A stretch of DNA of 64,000 nt from the NCBI GenBank assembly GCA_026419785.1, contig JAODTK010003221.1:372001-436000 (forward strand). The letters run 5' to 3'. This document shows, piece after piece, positions 11,029 to 23,980 of this stretch. This DNA comes from Sclerodactyla briareus (lineage: Eukaryota > Echinodermata > Holothuroidea > Dendrochirotida > Sclerodactylidae). The translations under genes and the position numbers were made by a program. Under the pieces are notes generated by a model that did no database searches, was not told the DNA's origin, and saw only the letters and a list, made by a program, of their open reading frames with translations. Position 1 is the stretch's first letter. The number at the start of each line of letters is the position of its first letter.

Positions 11029-12904
11029 CTTGGCCATGTTTTGTGAATTTGATGGTAGGGCTTACTGTTTCTGGTTTGATGTAAATGTTTGATCGCTCCG
11101 AAATCTAATTTGGATTTATACCTCAGTTCGTGCTACAGTGTATGCCAAAAAAGTACCACAAAATTCTAATATTCTGGATACTGTATATGCAGATTATTGC
11201 ATGATGAAGTTAACATGGTGTGACAGAAGGGATCATAACATTGCCTCAACATCATTTTGTGAGATGAATTTCAACTCATGAACCTAAGTAACAGGCTGTT
11301 ATTACAAATCATTCCAACTGCCAAATGTTCCCAAAAATTGTTCACAGTGAGATAGATTAATTTCCCTTTGTGCTTGGTAATGATTTTACACTTAATTGTG
11401 AACAAATTTTTTGAGGTTCTTATGATTTAAAATTTTCACAGGAAGTTGACTTGTTCATGAATGGAAGTTGTTCTTATAAAAATTGCTAAATGTTACACTG
11501 TAATATTCTCCTTATCAAATATGCATTACTGACAGAAATGAATCTGGGTATTTGTTCTGGGTGGTGTTAAAACAAAGGGAACTGGGTGTAGCATGTGAAG
11601 ATCTCAGGATCTGCTTGCAAGATATCTTGTTGCGGAAGAAATTCAATCCACAAGTCTATGGAACTCATGCATTTCTGTCCATAACATTTTCCTCCAATAC
11701 TATTTTTTTTGGGTTCCAGCTGTTTCCCCTTATAATATTGAATACAATTTTAAGGTACAATATGAATCATATTGGACAATCATAGTGACTTATCACATTA
11801 TTTTACCAATTCGGCAATTCATCCCAAATTGGGACAAAACTTCCGTCCATAACGTTACACTTTCCGTCCATAACGCTGAGTCTAGATCTGGGGTGGTGGG
11901 TTACTGCAAGTGCAGTGCGGGTTATAACCCATGGCATGGTAAAGCACGACTACCAAGCCTCTGATGCAAGGTACCTTTCATCTTGAATTCCAGAACACTT
12001 CACAGAAAAATGACTTTACAAAAGTCTCAGGAAAATTAATGATTTTTCTGATTCCGTCCATAACACTCACCTAATTTGCATATTCGAACAAATTATGCGG
12101 AACCTCATAATTTTTTTCTGGTCATATTGTAGAGGGATCCCATCTTGCTCACACTATGGATGCCCCACCCAATGAAACATCTCACACATTTTTTTGTGGG
12201 GCATTGTTTTTCTGAATTCCGTCCATAACATTCACGGAGTTTTGGATCTGGCCCACATATCTATGTAATTTCACTTCCTGCTATATTATACAGATGGAGT
12301 ATGTTCACATATTACTTTCACTAGTGAATAGATGAGGTGAACTATAGACCCTGTGTGTGGGCTAGTTTCATTTTAACCTTGTTCAGTTCATGGCATTTCC
12401 ACTTCAGAATCTTTTTTACCCCAATATTTGGGCTCATTTCTCAAATTGGTCAAATTTACCAAATCAACTGGAATGCACCACCGCACTGGCGTTTGTCATG
12501 AATTTCAAAGAGGCAGATTGAACTGGAATAATGCTGATATTTAACCTGATGCTATGTTCCATCCCCCCGAGGCACCAATCGGATTACTACGTTAAACATG
12601 TATGTAGGCTATCTCTATTAATTCAAGAGTGCAACCACTGTGGGTGTCATTCCCACCTCCCACTCATGAAATATTTGGAAACTGCGGCTGGAACAAGACA
12701 AATATGTTCTCCTCTCACTGAGAGGTCAGACGTGTATAGAGCGTATTCATTAGAAGCGCCCTGCGTGAATGCTAACACTCGAGCATGCATGTTTATTGGA
12801 ACATCAATGCACGGAACTGGTACTTGTAAAATTGTGCGCATCTGTTCAAAGTACATTGCACCAACGGAATTAATCAAAGAGGAAATGCATCAATGTTAAC
12901 TTGC

Positions 12905-13130
12905 GAGTGAACTTCCCATTCAATGAAATCAGGACAACGTTTTCTGGTCATCTGATTGCTGAAGACGACAAAAAATTCTTCAGAATTCTTCGGACTTTGT
13001 TTTGGACCAGCGTGATTTTGCTCTGCCTCCAAAAAACGTAAAAAACGCATGTGTGCTTCTTTTGAGGCATGAAGTTTTAGTGAAATGAATATAGTTTTAC
13101 ACCGGCAGGCTTACACTGTCCCGAAATTTA
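12905..13130 (+). repeat. Interspersed repeat, pair member 1 (other copy about 48505-48710)
   Basis: Both copies contain a CCATTCAATGAAA start, a TTTGTTTTGGACC/GTGGACTGCAAAC-type middle and a (T/C)GTG-T-CTTCTTTT end followed by AGGCATG/GGGCATG. They are strongly diverged and have no coding signal. Confidence 0.45.
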
Positions 13131-13369
13131 ACTAGACATCTGCAGCTGAGTAAACCGCTGACATGTCTCCACGTCAAATCAGTGGATGGCGCTGTTAGTC
13201 ACATTCGATATTGGAGGAATTTCATTGACCCAAGAACACATTCACCATGTTCTCTCTAGAATATTATTTCCTTCTGCAAATTTAACGCCGATGATCCCAA
13301 AATGACCACCACTTTTGTTGGGACTACTGTATATGCAGGCTACTGAGTTATTTCGTTCAAATTTTGACA

Positions 13370-13690
13370 AAGTCGAAGTTCCATTCAGCCTTTATTTCAT
13401 GTCTTTCTTTCCAGCCATGAAGGTACCCATACTGTGGTAATTTATTGTAATGACTGATACAAGAACCACAGTTGAAAAATTTGTGGTATAGGTCCCTGTG
13501 GGGAAACACAATACATTTGTTGTGGCCGGCTGTCTCTTTTGAGAATTCATAGACTGAACAACATTTTCTCCAAGAATAGGAATAGTTTGAGTGCTGCTAA
13601 TTTTAACTGAAGTCTTTTGTAGATGAGATATCGAATGATGGCTTTCATTTTCAATATCGCTGATGCCTATTTTCTCGAATAATCCAAAGG
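13370..13690 (+). repeat. Interspersed repeat family R3, copy 1
   Basis: It shares with 55770-56115 the strings TTCCATTCAGCCTT, CTTTCCAGCCA, TACCCATACTGT, TGTAGATGAG and TTCATTTTCAATATC in the same order and orientation. The middles differ by insertions. Confidence 0.7.
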
Positions 13691-14739
13691 CTGTATCGAA
13701 CCCTTAAAAATCACATAATTTGATCAAACTTTACTTTGGGTGACCTCAAGATGACTTCCAAGAATGGTTGGGACCATAGGCAGTCTACATCTACCTAGTG
13801 GTATTGGAATCCGACAACTTCATGCATGTGCAGGGGAATAAATGACAGCCGTAGAATTGATGGTACAGTGATTTGTTTGGAATCACCTGTATTGATTTAG
13901 CTGGGCATATATATATAGAGCATGCTAACCAATCCTGTTCCTCAAGTGCCATATGTTTTTAATGACTGCTCTGCTGTTAGGCGTAGAATCAATCAATGGT
14001 GTCATCCATAAATTGTGAAATTAACACGACAGCTGCATCACTACCGAAAATGTGGACTTTCATCTTGGAGTTCAGAGAATCGATCTATATTGCGAATAGT
14101 GATTTGCTGGAAGTGCCCTCTGTGTTAAAGGGTAGGGAACTTGCTTTATCCATGTGTGTGTCTGTGTGGTATGCTTTCTAGGTGAACATGATAGGTGGAA
14201 GATGGTGAGAGCTACTGATTCCCGTCTTTGCTGTGGATGCGTAGAGTGGATGGTCCCTATTGTTTTTGTTTTAAATTCTTATTATTGAATATTAATGAGT
14301 GGGTGGGGCTCAGTGTACTGAAGCAAACTCATTAAGTGTCAATATCTCAACAGCCTTCGATCTAATTTGCTCCAAACTTGCTTTGGTGACATCAATGAGT
14401 AACACCAAGCTGCCAACAATTACAACGTTTATATTGTATTGATAGTGATTGAAAACTCCCTATTGAATTTAGTGCCAATCTTATTAATGATAATGAGTAA
14501 GTGAGCCTTGGAAGCAGAAATTGTAAAATGTCAATATCTTGACAACCGTAAGTTCGATTTTCTTCAAACTTACTGTTGGTGACATCAGTAGAGAGTGCCA
14601 AAAATTCTTTGGTTTTGTAATGTTGCCTGAGAGGCAAGCCTTAAAGTGGTCTTGCTGGAAACTTTTGGTAAACACAAGTGGAAGACAATATTTATTCCTT
14701 CCATTCATTAGCCTGCTAGAGCAGACGATCGAGGGAGCT

Positions 14740-15290
14740 GTTCCTAAAAATAGAAGGGGGGTTATCGCGCTTGAGTATATACCTTGGTCGTATATTCATA
14801 CCGAAATATCGTCTGCAGGACTTTGTTCAAAAATCCCAATGAATTGGGATTCTGCTCATCAAAATTCATGTGACGTAGATGTCAATCATCTGAGCAAACG
14901 GGCGTTGATATGGATGGGAACAACCCTGAATAAATTCTGTATGAATATGAATATTTACATAAAACTTTCAATAAACTATTACAATACCGAAAATGAGAAT
15001 TTATCCAGGATGAAGCATCTGAAGCCTATAGGGACTGAAGCCACTATTTTAGCTCTTTGCAGGTGTTCGCGGCTTGTTTAGTACCGCCGTACATGTTCAG
15101 AAAAATCTGAATTCTTCAATTTGGCAATATGAAAAGGATATCCATTCAACATACTAGGTTGGAGGTTGTCTAAACAATTACAGGTCATAACACTAGAGTG
15201 ATTTTTCCAGTAGGCATGGCCATTTCCCGTTTGCTGCATGAGCATTGCTTGATATGTTGGCAAACGTAGTATCACAATTTTTGATGTCAT
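14740..15290 (+). repeat. Interspersed repeat family R4, copy 1
   Basis: It shares with 46650-47170 the strings CGTCTGCAGGACTT, CAACCCTGAATA, ACTTTCAATAA, ACACCGAAAATG/ATACCGAAAATG, AAGGATATCCATTC/AAGAATATCCATCT and GGCATGG. The open frame of about 180 codons across this region (14539-15081) has no family signature and is a by-product of the repeat. Confidence 0.75.
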
Positions 15291-16650
15291 TTTGGAAAAC
15301 TATATATGCTGTCCATTGTGTGAACATACTGACTGCTAATTACTTCTTAAACTATGTAACTAGAGTTCATGACTATTTGGTGAGCGTTTGCTACACTAAA
15401 CCAGTTGAAGTTCCACGCTGAGCTCGGTGGAATTCTTCACCTAGTTTTGTTCATTTTTCTAGTTGCTGATTCTGTAGAAGGCCTCCCTGGGGTGTCTGTA
15501 TAAACTATAGCCTTTCAGTCCTGCATTTTAAAATAAGAGGCTGTGACAACTGATTTGTATAAAGGCATACATGAATATGTTATTTCCCTTGATAAATCAT
15601 TCTGTGAATACCATGGAGTGGAACCAGATTCTTTTCTTGATCCTCAGCTATTCTTTTTACGATCAGTTATCTGTGCTATCTGTTTCTCATCGGCATTGGC
15701 CTAATAGGTCTGATATGTCTGACATGAACGTCTGCAAATGCGAAACCAAAAACGTTATCTCTCATGCATTTTATTCCTTTTCTCTGAAATACATTTGACA
15801 ATGAATCGTCACGCCACTCATTTCTTGTTTCGGAAAGTGGCAGCACTTGAGAACTACACTCAGTTCTGTCTGTCAGGGAAGTTAAATGACAGTTTCTGAG
15901 AGCAGGAATCTTGCATGCCTGCTTCATTAGGCTCTGGACACTTTGAGAATAGAAGCGACAATTCGCTCATATTTCCCTGGCATACTGCACCCAAGTGTGC
16001 AGCGCCTTTGGTTGAACCAAATGTGTTATAAATTAGGGCGCAAAACAGGATCTCGGCCTAAATCTCCTATTCATGACCTATTTATGAAATTTTAGTGTGT
16101 GAAATTGAATCATAACTGCCTATAATTTTGATATTAGGAACAGCAATGAAGACACGAGCATGATACATAACCACTTATGATGTGCAGGGCGCCAAGTCAT
16201 GTGGTCATGTGTACAGTCACATTTTTTTCTGCACAGACGAGGACCCTGTTAGAATTGTCACATTTTCGAAAATAGAAGGCAAGTTATCACTGGTGCTCAT
16301 CCACGATCATATTGCCAGGGTTTCCTGGATGAGCCTTAATTGGCTTCCTGAACCTGTAGAAATTAGATCAATCACATATCAAGACATAGTGATCTTGATT
16401 GGGTGATGAAGTGGGGGGAAGGGGCATCTTTGAAGGTTTGAAGCGACTTTAGAGGAATCTGGTGGTATTCATAGTCATATTTTTCCCTATATTTACACCT
16501 CACCCGTCCCTCCATCTCCCTACAAATAAGGATTGCTCAAATGCATTTCCAAGGGAAATAAATTTGGGTCAAAATATGATGGGGGGCCCAGCCTCCCTGA
16601 TGCACCTGTGGTGGTGGCACCACTGACTCTCCCGCTATTTCTACCCACAG

Positions 16651-16826
16651 GTTGCAAGTCAAAGAAGTACCCACCCGTGGAGGAGCTCCCCTCGACCAGT
16701 AGTCATCATTCGTCTGTTCATAATGAGCGTGGAGCACGCTACTGCGCAGTGTACATATATATTAACCGAAATCCACCGCCGGGGCTCGTCGAGGAAATAA
16801 TCTTGGTGGACGATGCAGTGAAAGAG
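16651..16826 (+). CDS. GALNT1: GALNT1-like exon 3 (start of catalytic domain), frame-broken
   Basis: The acceptor CTACCCACAG precedes GTTGCAAG, and the donor GTAGGT follows at 16827. Frame 1 reads CKSKKYPPVEELPSTS. Small insertions then interrupt VIIVF before HNE; a shifted frame gives WSTLLRSVH; the first frame resumes with NRNPPPGLVEEIILVDDA. Restoring one base near the end gives ASERD. This is the opening of the GT-A fold of GalNAc-transferases, FHNEAWSTLLR then EIILVDDAS, where the VDD region contacts the UDP-sugar. At least five single-base indels occur in 176 bases, yet protein identity on both sides of each is high, which argues for sequence error rather than long decay. Confidence 0.9.
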
Positions 16827-19800
16827 GTAGGTTTGGTCAGGGGCAGCAAGGGCATAACCTCCAACCTTTGTGAGGACCTCTATATATAACATCTTTTTCA
16901 GGGGCGGTGCCAGGCTCTTCTCGTTGGAGTGAGGGGAATATCCAGAGGTGCTGGTTTTGATTTGGTGACGAATATTGGGGGGGGGGGGAGCATCTAGAAA
17001 TAACATTGCTCAAATGCATTCTCAAGCAATCCCTATAACCATGTATAATAACCGACAATGAAACATACCAAGTGCAAAATGAATGTCAAAAGAACTTCAT
17101 GAACTGAACATAACATGCAATCACAGATTCGTCAGACAGAACAATTCCAATGTGTATATACTACACTGTATAGATACCATGAGCTTCAGTTTTGTTGGCC
17201 TACATCAGGGCTTATCAATATGGGTTGGGGGCTTTTTTTTCCAGAACGTAACCAAGCTCCTAGTTGATCCTGTGCCCAGTACCAGAAATAATTGGACTTG
17301 TCATAGGTTGCTGAAGGATGGGTTGTCAAAATTTTATTTTACAAAGCAGTGCAAACAGGGAGGAAATCATGCTACGATACGGCTATGAAATGAAATCTCC
17401 TGAAGAAAATGCTTCCTTGGATAGCATGGCGTTTGCCATTCAACAATTGTGGCAAGATGACAGAATGCCCATATTTTTTTATTTTGAGGTTCAAAGTTCA
17501 TGGGGCAGGATTTTATCCAAAGACCACCGAATCTAAGCGAGCGCACTTTACCACTTACTGCCAGAAAATTTGACTGAACGTCAGAAAATTTTGGGGGCCA
17601 TGTGCGCAGCCGCTATCCCCTATTGTGTTCTGCATAGTCATTGCATTGAATTTGACCAAAATTGGTGCTTAATGGCAGGGCGCATTTGACCCAAGCATCG
17701 TAGGCCTCCCTTATGGAAATTTCTGAGAAAATTCAGTCTTAGCAGGGCCTCAGTCGTCAGGTGAACCTACAAGAGTGTGCCAGCTTTTGTTGTTAAAGTG
17801 TTGGAATCGATACTGGAAACAAGAATACCGGTGTACACACAGGGTCTACACCCCCACCCCCCTATTCCAATGATTATAGAAGACCTATGAGCAAGTAGTA
17901 GATATGGGCATACAGTTACCAGATGTGGAAATCACATCAAGTGCATTTACCTTGGAAGTGCATTTGGATTAAAAATCTATTGGGGGAGGCCCGCCGCACC
18001 CCCCAGAGGCGCTTTGTCATGGGTGCTGCTCCTTGATCCTGGTGATGTGGTGAGCGCCCCATCACTCCTTCTAAGAAGAAAAAATCCCTGGACATGTTTT
18101 TTTTGGCGCGTATTTCTAATCCGTTGAGAATGGCCTTTCATGGAGGTGGAAATTGATGACCTCTCATAGCGCGCTATGATCAGCAAAAGATGATAATCAC
18201 AGCTTCGTGACAAATGCTGAAGACACCTGGGAGAACGTTCTTGAAATAACTTTTTCTATTTGAAGAAATCTCAATAGAATAGATTTCATCATCCGTAGAT
18301 AAAAAAAAACACGTGCAAGTCGAAACGTTTTTGGTAGCTGCGGACAGCCAAACTCTCGTGGCAAATACACTGCCATTGAACAGTGGAAACCCTTCCCACA
18401 GAAATGATATCTACATTGTTGACACTCATAGTTTCTAGTTGACCACTCCACAAGTTAACCATCAACAGCAGTTAGGTGGGGGGGAGGGCGCAAGCCCCCA
18501 TTTCTTTTCTAGGGGTCACCACTGAGGATTGGGACCGAGATTTACTGTAAACAAATCCTGTGGAGCCAGGGTCTAATGTAAACTAGGGTGAGATGCGATG
18601 AAAGACAAATCACACCCCCCTGGACGATAGGTTGTTATTGTCACCTATTCTGCAGAACTGACCTTCTGATAGATAAGGTAAACACTGCTCAGCAGAGGAT
18701 GGAGTAAAATGTAAACATTGTCTTGCTCCGGAGAGCTCCAAAATAAAGTTGGAAATTGGGGTACTTTAATTTGGATTTAATGTAAATCTAATAAACCTGA
18801 TGCCAACCCCATAAATGTATCTAAGGCTAGCCAGTAGCAAGCTTCCATCCACCCACCAAGTTTCAACGATGCTGTAATGGTTGTAGAAGTTTTAATGAAC
18901 GTGACGACAGAATGGACTAACGACCGGACGAACGGACAAACGAACGAACAACGGACGAACGAGACATGATGACTTGTAGAGCTGCTCTCCGCAGCTAAAA
19001 ATGGGGAGTGGCCATATTTGCAACCTGGGGACCCCCTCAGAAATTTTCCAACTCCCCGTACTCCATGCCTAACCGATGGTTGTGCAGTCTGTACTCTGCT
19101 TAGATACTGTGACATGCAACTTTCTGATACTCTCCCTCCCCTCTTATAAATAAATGGATCATGAATTGAAGAGGGAATTAAAAAAAAACTGGAGTAATGT
19201 GTTCCTAATTTATGATTCCGCTAGAAAGTGATTACAAACGGCAGTTCGGCCTAGTTGATTGTATCCATATTGATTCCTTCTTTTCTCCTCTGTAATGCTA
19301 TTACAGCTCTGGATTTTATTGACGAATGCCTCCCGGAAACCTCCGGCTCAGACATGGAGAGAGAAGTTGGCCTTGCATGCTCAATTTGAATACAAATGGT
19401 GCATGCATGCTGAATGTTTCATCTATATTGATAGTTAACCCGCATCTGGGTACCGTCGCAGCTGCGATTGCTGCTATTGATTACGGGTTACGGGGGAAAT
19501 TAAAACCCATCGGTGGTTTAAACCACTCAATAAGCATGTGGCTGGTTGTTGTCAGTAGGTGTTTCCTGAAGAGTTTCGCACTTTCGTAGTGTAAACTAGA
19601 GAATTTAATATTAAAAAAAATTGTTTTCCAAGTGAAAAAGTATGAACTGGTTCACGGTATTTAAACACGGTGTGTCTGTGTGTGATATACAACTAATTGA
19701 GAATCTTAGGGGTTGCAGATAATGACATTGACAGTGTATACCTGAATATGTATCTCTCATTATAACTTGTCCACGGTTGTACGTGTGCCTGCCCACCACT

Positions 19801-21436
19801 AAACATCTCATTGGGATAGCAAGATTCTCCCATATCTCTATCATACAGGCCCATTTTTAATTGTCGCTATTGTCGTGAAAACGCAACCAATTCATCAATC
19901 CCATCCTCTAGGATGTTATCGTTGACCAGTATGAGGGGGATTTGTTGTTGGTATGATTGTGCTTCCATCGGGGAAGTTTCGAAAGACCTTTCTGCACACT
20001 GTACGTGCAACGTCTAGCGGCTAGTACCCCTAAGACCTTTGACACAATAATACTTATCATCTCACAACTGTAAACATGAAAAGGTTCATTCTAACAGTCA
20101 CACCCCTTCCTTGAATTGCCCTGCTTGGTGGCCTGGGCGACAAGCCTCTAGCCAATTCACCCCACGCACTTGAGCGATGCCCTCCTACAACTGCTGGCCT
20201 CTTGGTGATGGGTTGCACACTGGTGAAGCTGCAAGCAGCGACCAATTTTATAATCCCGTGCGACCTCCCACGTCGCCACTCAGAATGCACCTATTGACCA
20301 GACAGTCTGTTGCTGGCTGATGCCAAATTTCCAATGCCCTCCTTTCCAGGCGGATATAAATGGTCGGTCACCACTCTCGATTTGTGATTGGGGAATAATC
20401 GTAGCATTGGTGCGCTTTCTGGTAGGGAATATTCGTGACATCCACCTCCCCCTACTCCCCTACCCCTTCACTGGACCTTTCCTTGTTATATATTCCATTC
20501 AAAACCCTTTTCATGGTCATGGCATTTGTGTCATCATCAACACCCCCGGACAGTGACCCGCATCATTGAATGCAATTTTGTGACATCTATAAAACCCTTG
20601 AAATTGGAGTTTAAGCTTTTGGATGCATAGAGGCTACTAATCATGTAAATACTGAAAAACAAAGAGCGATTTCCAAGAGACGAATAGCCTACAAAACCCT
20701 TCCACATGTGTCGAATGAGCTTGCTCGATGCTGCCCTCTACTGTCGCTATAGAATCCTCGAATGATTTGTGTATGAGCCTACCGTGCTAGCTCGCTGAGT
20801 GACCTTTGCCGTCATGTGGGAGTCGACAGGGTGCCGAGTGGGAGTCTTGTCGCGAGAATGTCACCCGGCTGGGAGGCTGTCTCTAAGCCCAATGAATTAT
20901 CTCAAATAGTGAATATTAATTGGCGACACCTCGCACGGGTTGGGTGAGAACCCAGAATTAATAATTATTGATTCTGATACCCTGGGAGACAGTTCAATTG
21001 TCTTAAAGTGTGCGAATAATGAGAACTGTCAATATTGCACCTTCTCTTAGCGCGATTTGAGTTTGTTTTTTTGTTTCATTTCTTCCTCGCCGTGATGTTG
21101 GGTTGATCGAGCCTCTGAAGAATGCGTAGGTTGATAAAACATTTGACAGACACATGCAATTCAAAGAAGTCTTCGGGTCGTCAAACCATCAGCTGGCACA
21201 GTGGCATATACTCTTTTCATGAAGTGTCCATGATTTTCCTCATTGGTAGTATTACCTGATTTCCCAATTGGTAAGGAACATACCTGACAATGGAAATCAT
21301 GTCCCTCCCCCCTTTTTTGCTTCTAGGTGTTTCTTTGAAAATATGTTTGTTATTTCAAGAAAATGGGGAGTTATCCTAGTCATTGTTTGCACTCTTAGGC
21401 TACGCAGTCCCAGTAGCGTAACACAGATAATTGTCA
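16827..21436. other. Intron 3 (first part), no gene recognised
   Basis: I see no exon between exon 3 and the duplicated block. A short GGACGAAC-like repeat is present near 18920-18960. A G run sits near 16977-16988. Open frames here are short and without motifs. Confidence 0.55.
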
Positions 21437-23980
21437 TGGGGGGGGGAGGGGGGGGTTTGCGGTTGAACCACAGGGAAGTGCGCTCTAATAAATGGCCTCA
21501 CCCTCCCTATTATCAATTCTATTAGAAGCTCATGCCCTGATGATTCTTTTTTACCAACTTTTGTGTCCAACATAAGTAAAAAAAAACACTGACAGGTCTT
21601 GAAACGTGTCTTTAATCGACATCGACTTTCAGACAACAAAAAAGTTGGGCCCTGATTCGTAGTTTGGGAGAGTTCTGTTCGTATGTTTGTAGGATCTCTT
21701 CTGCTCCATACATGTATTGTTGGCACATGCCCAATGGACACTGTATATAATATATACCTGTGCTATTTCCACTGCATACTTCCTGGTAATCGAAGAACTC
21801 ACAGGCACACCTTCCACCCAACCCTTCTCTGGGCCAAATACTGTCAATCCCCTCGGCTGCGAGGAAACTATCTCCAAACCTTCAATCCAATTCTCTGATA
21901 AGATAGCATTCTTACTGTGTCTTCTATTTAAATGATATGGTATTCACTTTTTTTTTGCCACCATAGCCCCATACGTTTTTTTTTTCCACCTTAATATTAT
22001 TGATAATAATTATTAGTTAATTATTCTCCTCCGATTTTCAGGGGAGAAGCTAGTACAACTGACTTGAAGCAGCTGCCGAGCCCTGTCCACGTAACAGATG
22101 GGGGAGAGGAGTGGGCCATACCGGGGCCAGCTGAGGGGGTGCAAGCAGGGGCTAGGGGCAAAGTCATGACCTTCCTAAGATGCCCATATTGGAGTGCACC
22201 GATGGGTGGCTGGAACCACTCCAGCACGAATTAAAGATGATAGGTGAGTCTTAAGGAGTTAATACCTGACTGACCTATGTAGAGAAAATAAGGGGGTCAA
22301 AGGTGGCCCCACTCATGGGTCCATTATTGCTGAGGTCAAGGTTTTGACCATTATAGATGCACATATATGGGTGGTCAGAACCACCCATAATGAGAATCAA
22401 GGAAAGGCTGGCACCTGGGTGGGGGGGTCAGACACATCCCCCATGCTTATATAGGCTCCTCATAATGAGACTTTACTCCTATTGCCAGTGGGTAAAAGTC
22501 AGAAGAGATGCTCTCCTCTAATCAGCGCCTTACCAGGAAACAAAATTAGGGTGTACATTTGCATGACACTGCCTGGATTTGCCAATTACCTCCAAACAGT
22601 GTTCAGGAATTAAACTCTCTTATCACTATTGTGAACCACTTTTTGGAGTCACACTTATACTCTTAACATGTTTAGTAACTACCATGTCTTCAAGATTTGT
22701 CACAGTATTGAGCATTAAAACACATGAAAATGATGGCAAATTGGTTTGGAGAAACGTGTTACCGATCCCATCGACTGTCAAGAGTGCTTGGGTGGGGTCC
22801 ACGTTGAATTATCAAGTACCCACTTCATTTCCACATTACACTAGTGATGGTTGCCCAATTTTAATTAGGGACTTTTAAAGCACTAGTAGGCCTACCCCAC
22901 TTGCTTACCCTGGGGCAAAACTATTGTGCATTTGGGTAGATTGAAATGATCATTTATTGATGGTTTACAACTTTCGCTACGCATTATTTCCAAATTTTCA
23001 GTCACCTTTGATGTGTATCTTCAAAGGACTTATCATCTGGGGACCAAATAAATAGCCTTGGGCTTAATTTGGCCGTCCTGTTGACTGAAATTTGCCATCT
23101 CATTGAGTGATTAGCTGTCCTAAAGACTTCGAGAGGGTTCCTAGCTAAACCTTTCCTACCATTGCTATCATTTTGGTCATCTATCCTCAAAGATTTACCA
23201 AACATTTCAACGAACTTTTGTTTTCAGGCATCCAGTCCAATTTCCACTGTGCCTCTTATTGAGACCTAAAAATCACGAAAATGGGTTGAAACCCAGATGC
23301 GCTTTCAGCAGAGATTATCTTCTGTGGGGTGGGGTTAGATAAATTCAATATTTGGTGGAATGATAGTTTCATTTGTATCCGCAAAAGTTTTGCCTGCTTG
23401 TCCCACTATTCCCGCTCGCTGGAAGCTGTTCTGGAGTTCTACGCGCCTGACGGTATTCTTAACATTAGTAGCAACATAATTGCCTCTGTCCCGCTATGCA
23501 ACCTCCGCTGCTGTTCAAGCCGTGCCTGACTCTCGCTGGTTTTGTATGCTATGTATTCATTAACGAATTATCAGTAATTTAGTCAATTTGTCTGCTCAGC
23601 TAAGTATAGGGATCTTTTTAAAGAATTGTGTTTCTGTCAAAGAAATGTAGCATGCCATTCTTTTCAAACTTTTTTTACATGGTGGCCCAATAATCTGTAT
23701 ATCTATTTGGAACTACATTTCACAATATGTAAATTACAACCTAGGACTGATTTCATTGAGGAATTAGGATTCCATGGTTCTCCACTTAGATTTTGGGGTT
23801 TGCCTGGATTTACGCTCCACACAGGTTGGCTTGCCTACTCTATTCGTTCACGCATTGAGTAATTCCATGATAAATAATGAGGGTCTATTCGGGAAGATGA
23901 CACTTTAGACCGTTTTCCGTGGAATAAGGTGTCGTGGCACTCTTCTATTGCACCCAACATATTTGGTGATGTTGATGGTG
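21437..23980 (+). repeat. 2.55-kb tandem duplication, copy 1 (contains GALNT exon 4)
   Basis: From the poly-G run near 21438 to the poly-G run near 23981 the sequence matches 23981-26546 along its whole length. Shared landmarks in the same order include the TTAATCGACATCGACTTTC block, the CATACATGTATTGTTGGC block, exon 4, and an identical stretch around GGAATTAGGATTCCATGG. Differences are dominated by one- or two-base indels. Both junctions lie in homopolymer G runs. Confidence 0.9.
22042..22243 (+). CDS. GALNT1: GALNT1-like exon 4 (metal-binding DxH exon), copy 1, frame-broken
   Basis: The exon lies between CCGATTTTCAG and the donor GTGAGT at 22244. Readable pieces in shifting frames are EKL, LKQLP, PVHV, GKVMTFL, DAH, ECTDGWLEP and IKDDR. 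This is the order expected for the GalNAc-transferase segment between VDDASERD and the VVCPIID exon. The DAH triplet is the family's DxH motif, whose Asp and His bind Mn2+ and the UDP diphosphate. A single extra A splits FL from DAH. The terminal AG joins G of exon 5 to make Arg. This copy is better preserved than the one 2.54 kb downstream. Confidence 0.88.

Larger units (their letters stand above)
9041..12254. mobile_element. Nested DNA transposon with short TIRs and many subterminal repeats
   Basis: The outer ends are near-perfect inverted repeats: GGGTCAGATCCAA at 9041-9053 and TTGGATCTGGCCC at 12242-12254 (12 of 13 matching). Inside, the motif TTATGGACGGAA occurs repeatedly. In the left part it is mostly forward (9220, 9549, 9574, and a weaker form near 9589), with one reverse copy at 9383. 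In the right part it is reverse, as TTCCGTCCATAA (near 11673 with one change, 11841, 11862, 12052, 12216). Such clusters are typical transposase-binding subterminal repeats. A remnant ORF lies inside, and a second repeat has inserted into it. An exact target duplication is not clear. Confidence 0.65.
5991..16650. other. Intron 2 of the GALNT-like gene (remaining part)
   Basis: Repeats listed separately fill much of this interval. A diverged repeat with a CAAGTTTCATGTGAATC motif lies about 6360-6660. A C run lies at 7258-7280; the glycine- or proline-rich open frames crossing it are artefacts of that run. I see no supported exon between exons 2 and 3. Confidence 0.6.

Noticed and set aside
14539..15081. 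180-codon open frame
   Set aside because: It overlaps repeat family R4, is not kept in the second R4 copy, and shows no domain.
23750..23825. Conserved reading FIEELGFHGSPLRFWGL in both 2.55-kb units
   Set aside because: It is identical in both units only because they are duplicates. It is not GALNT sequence, and no acceptor and donor frame it.
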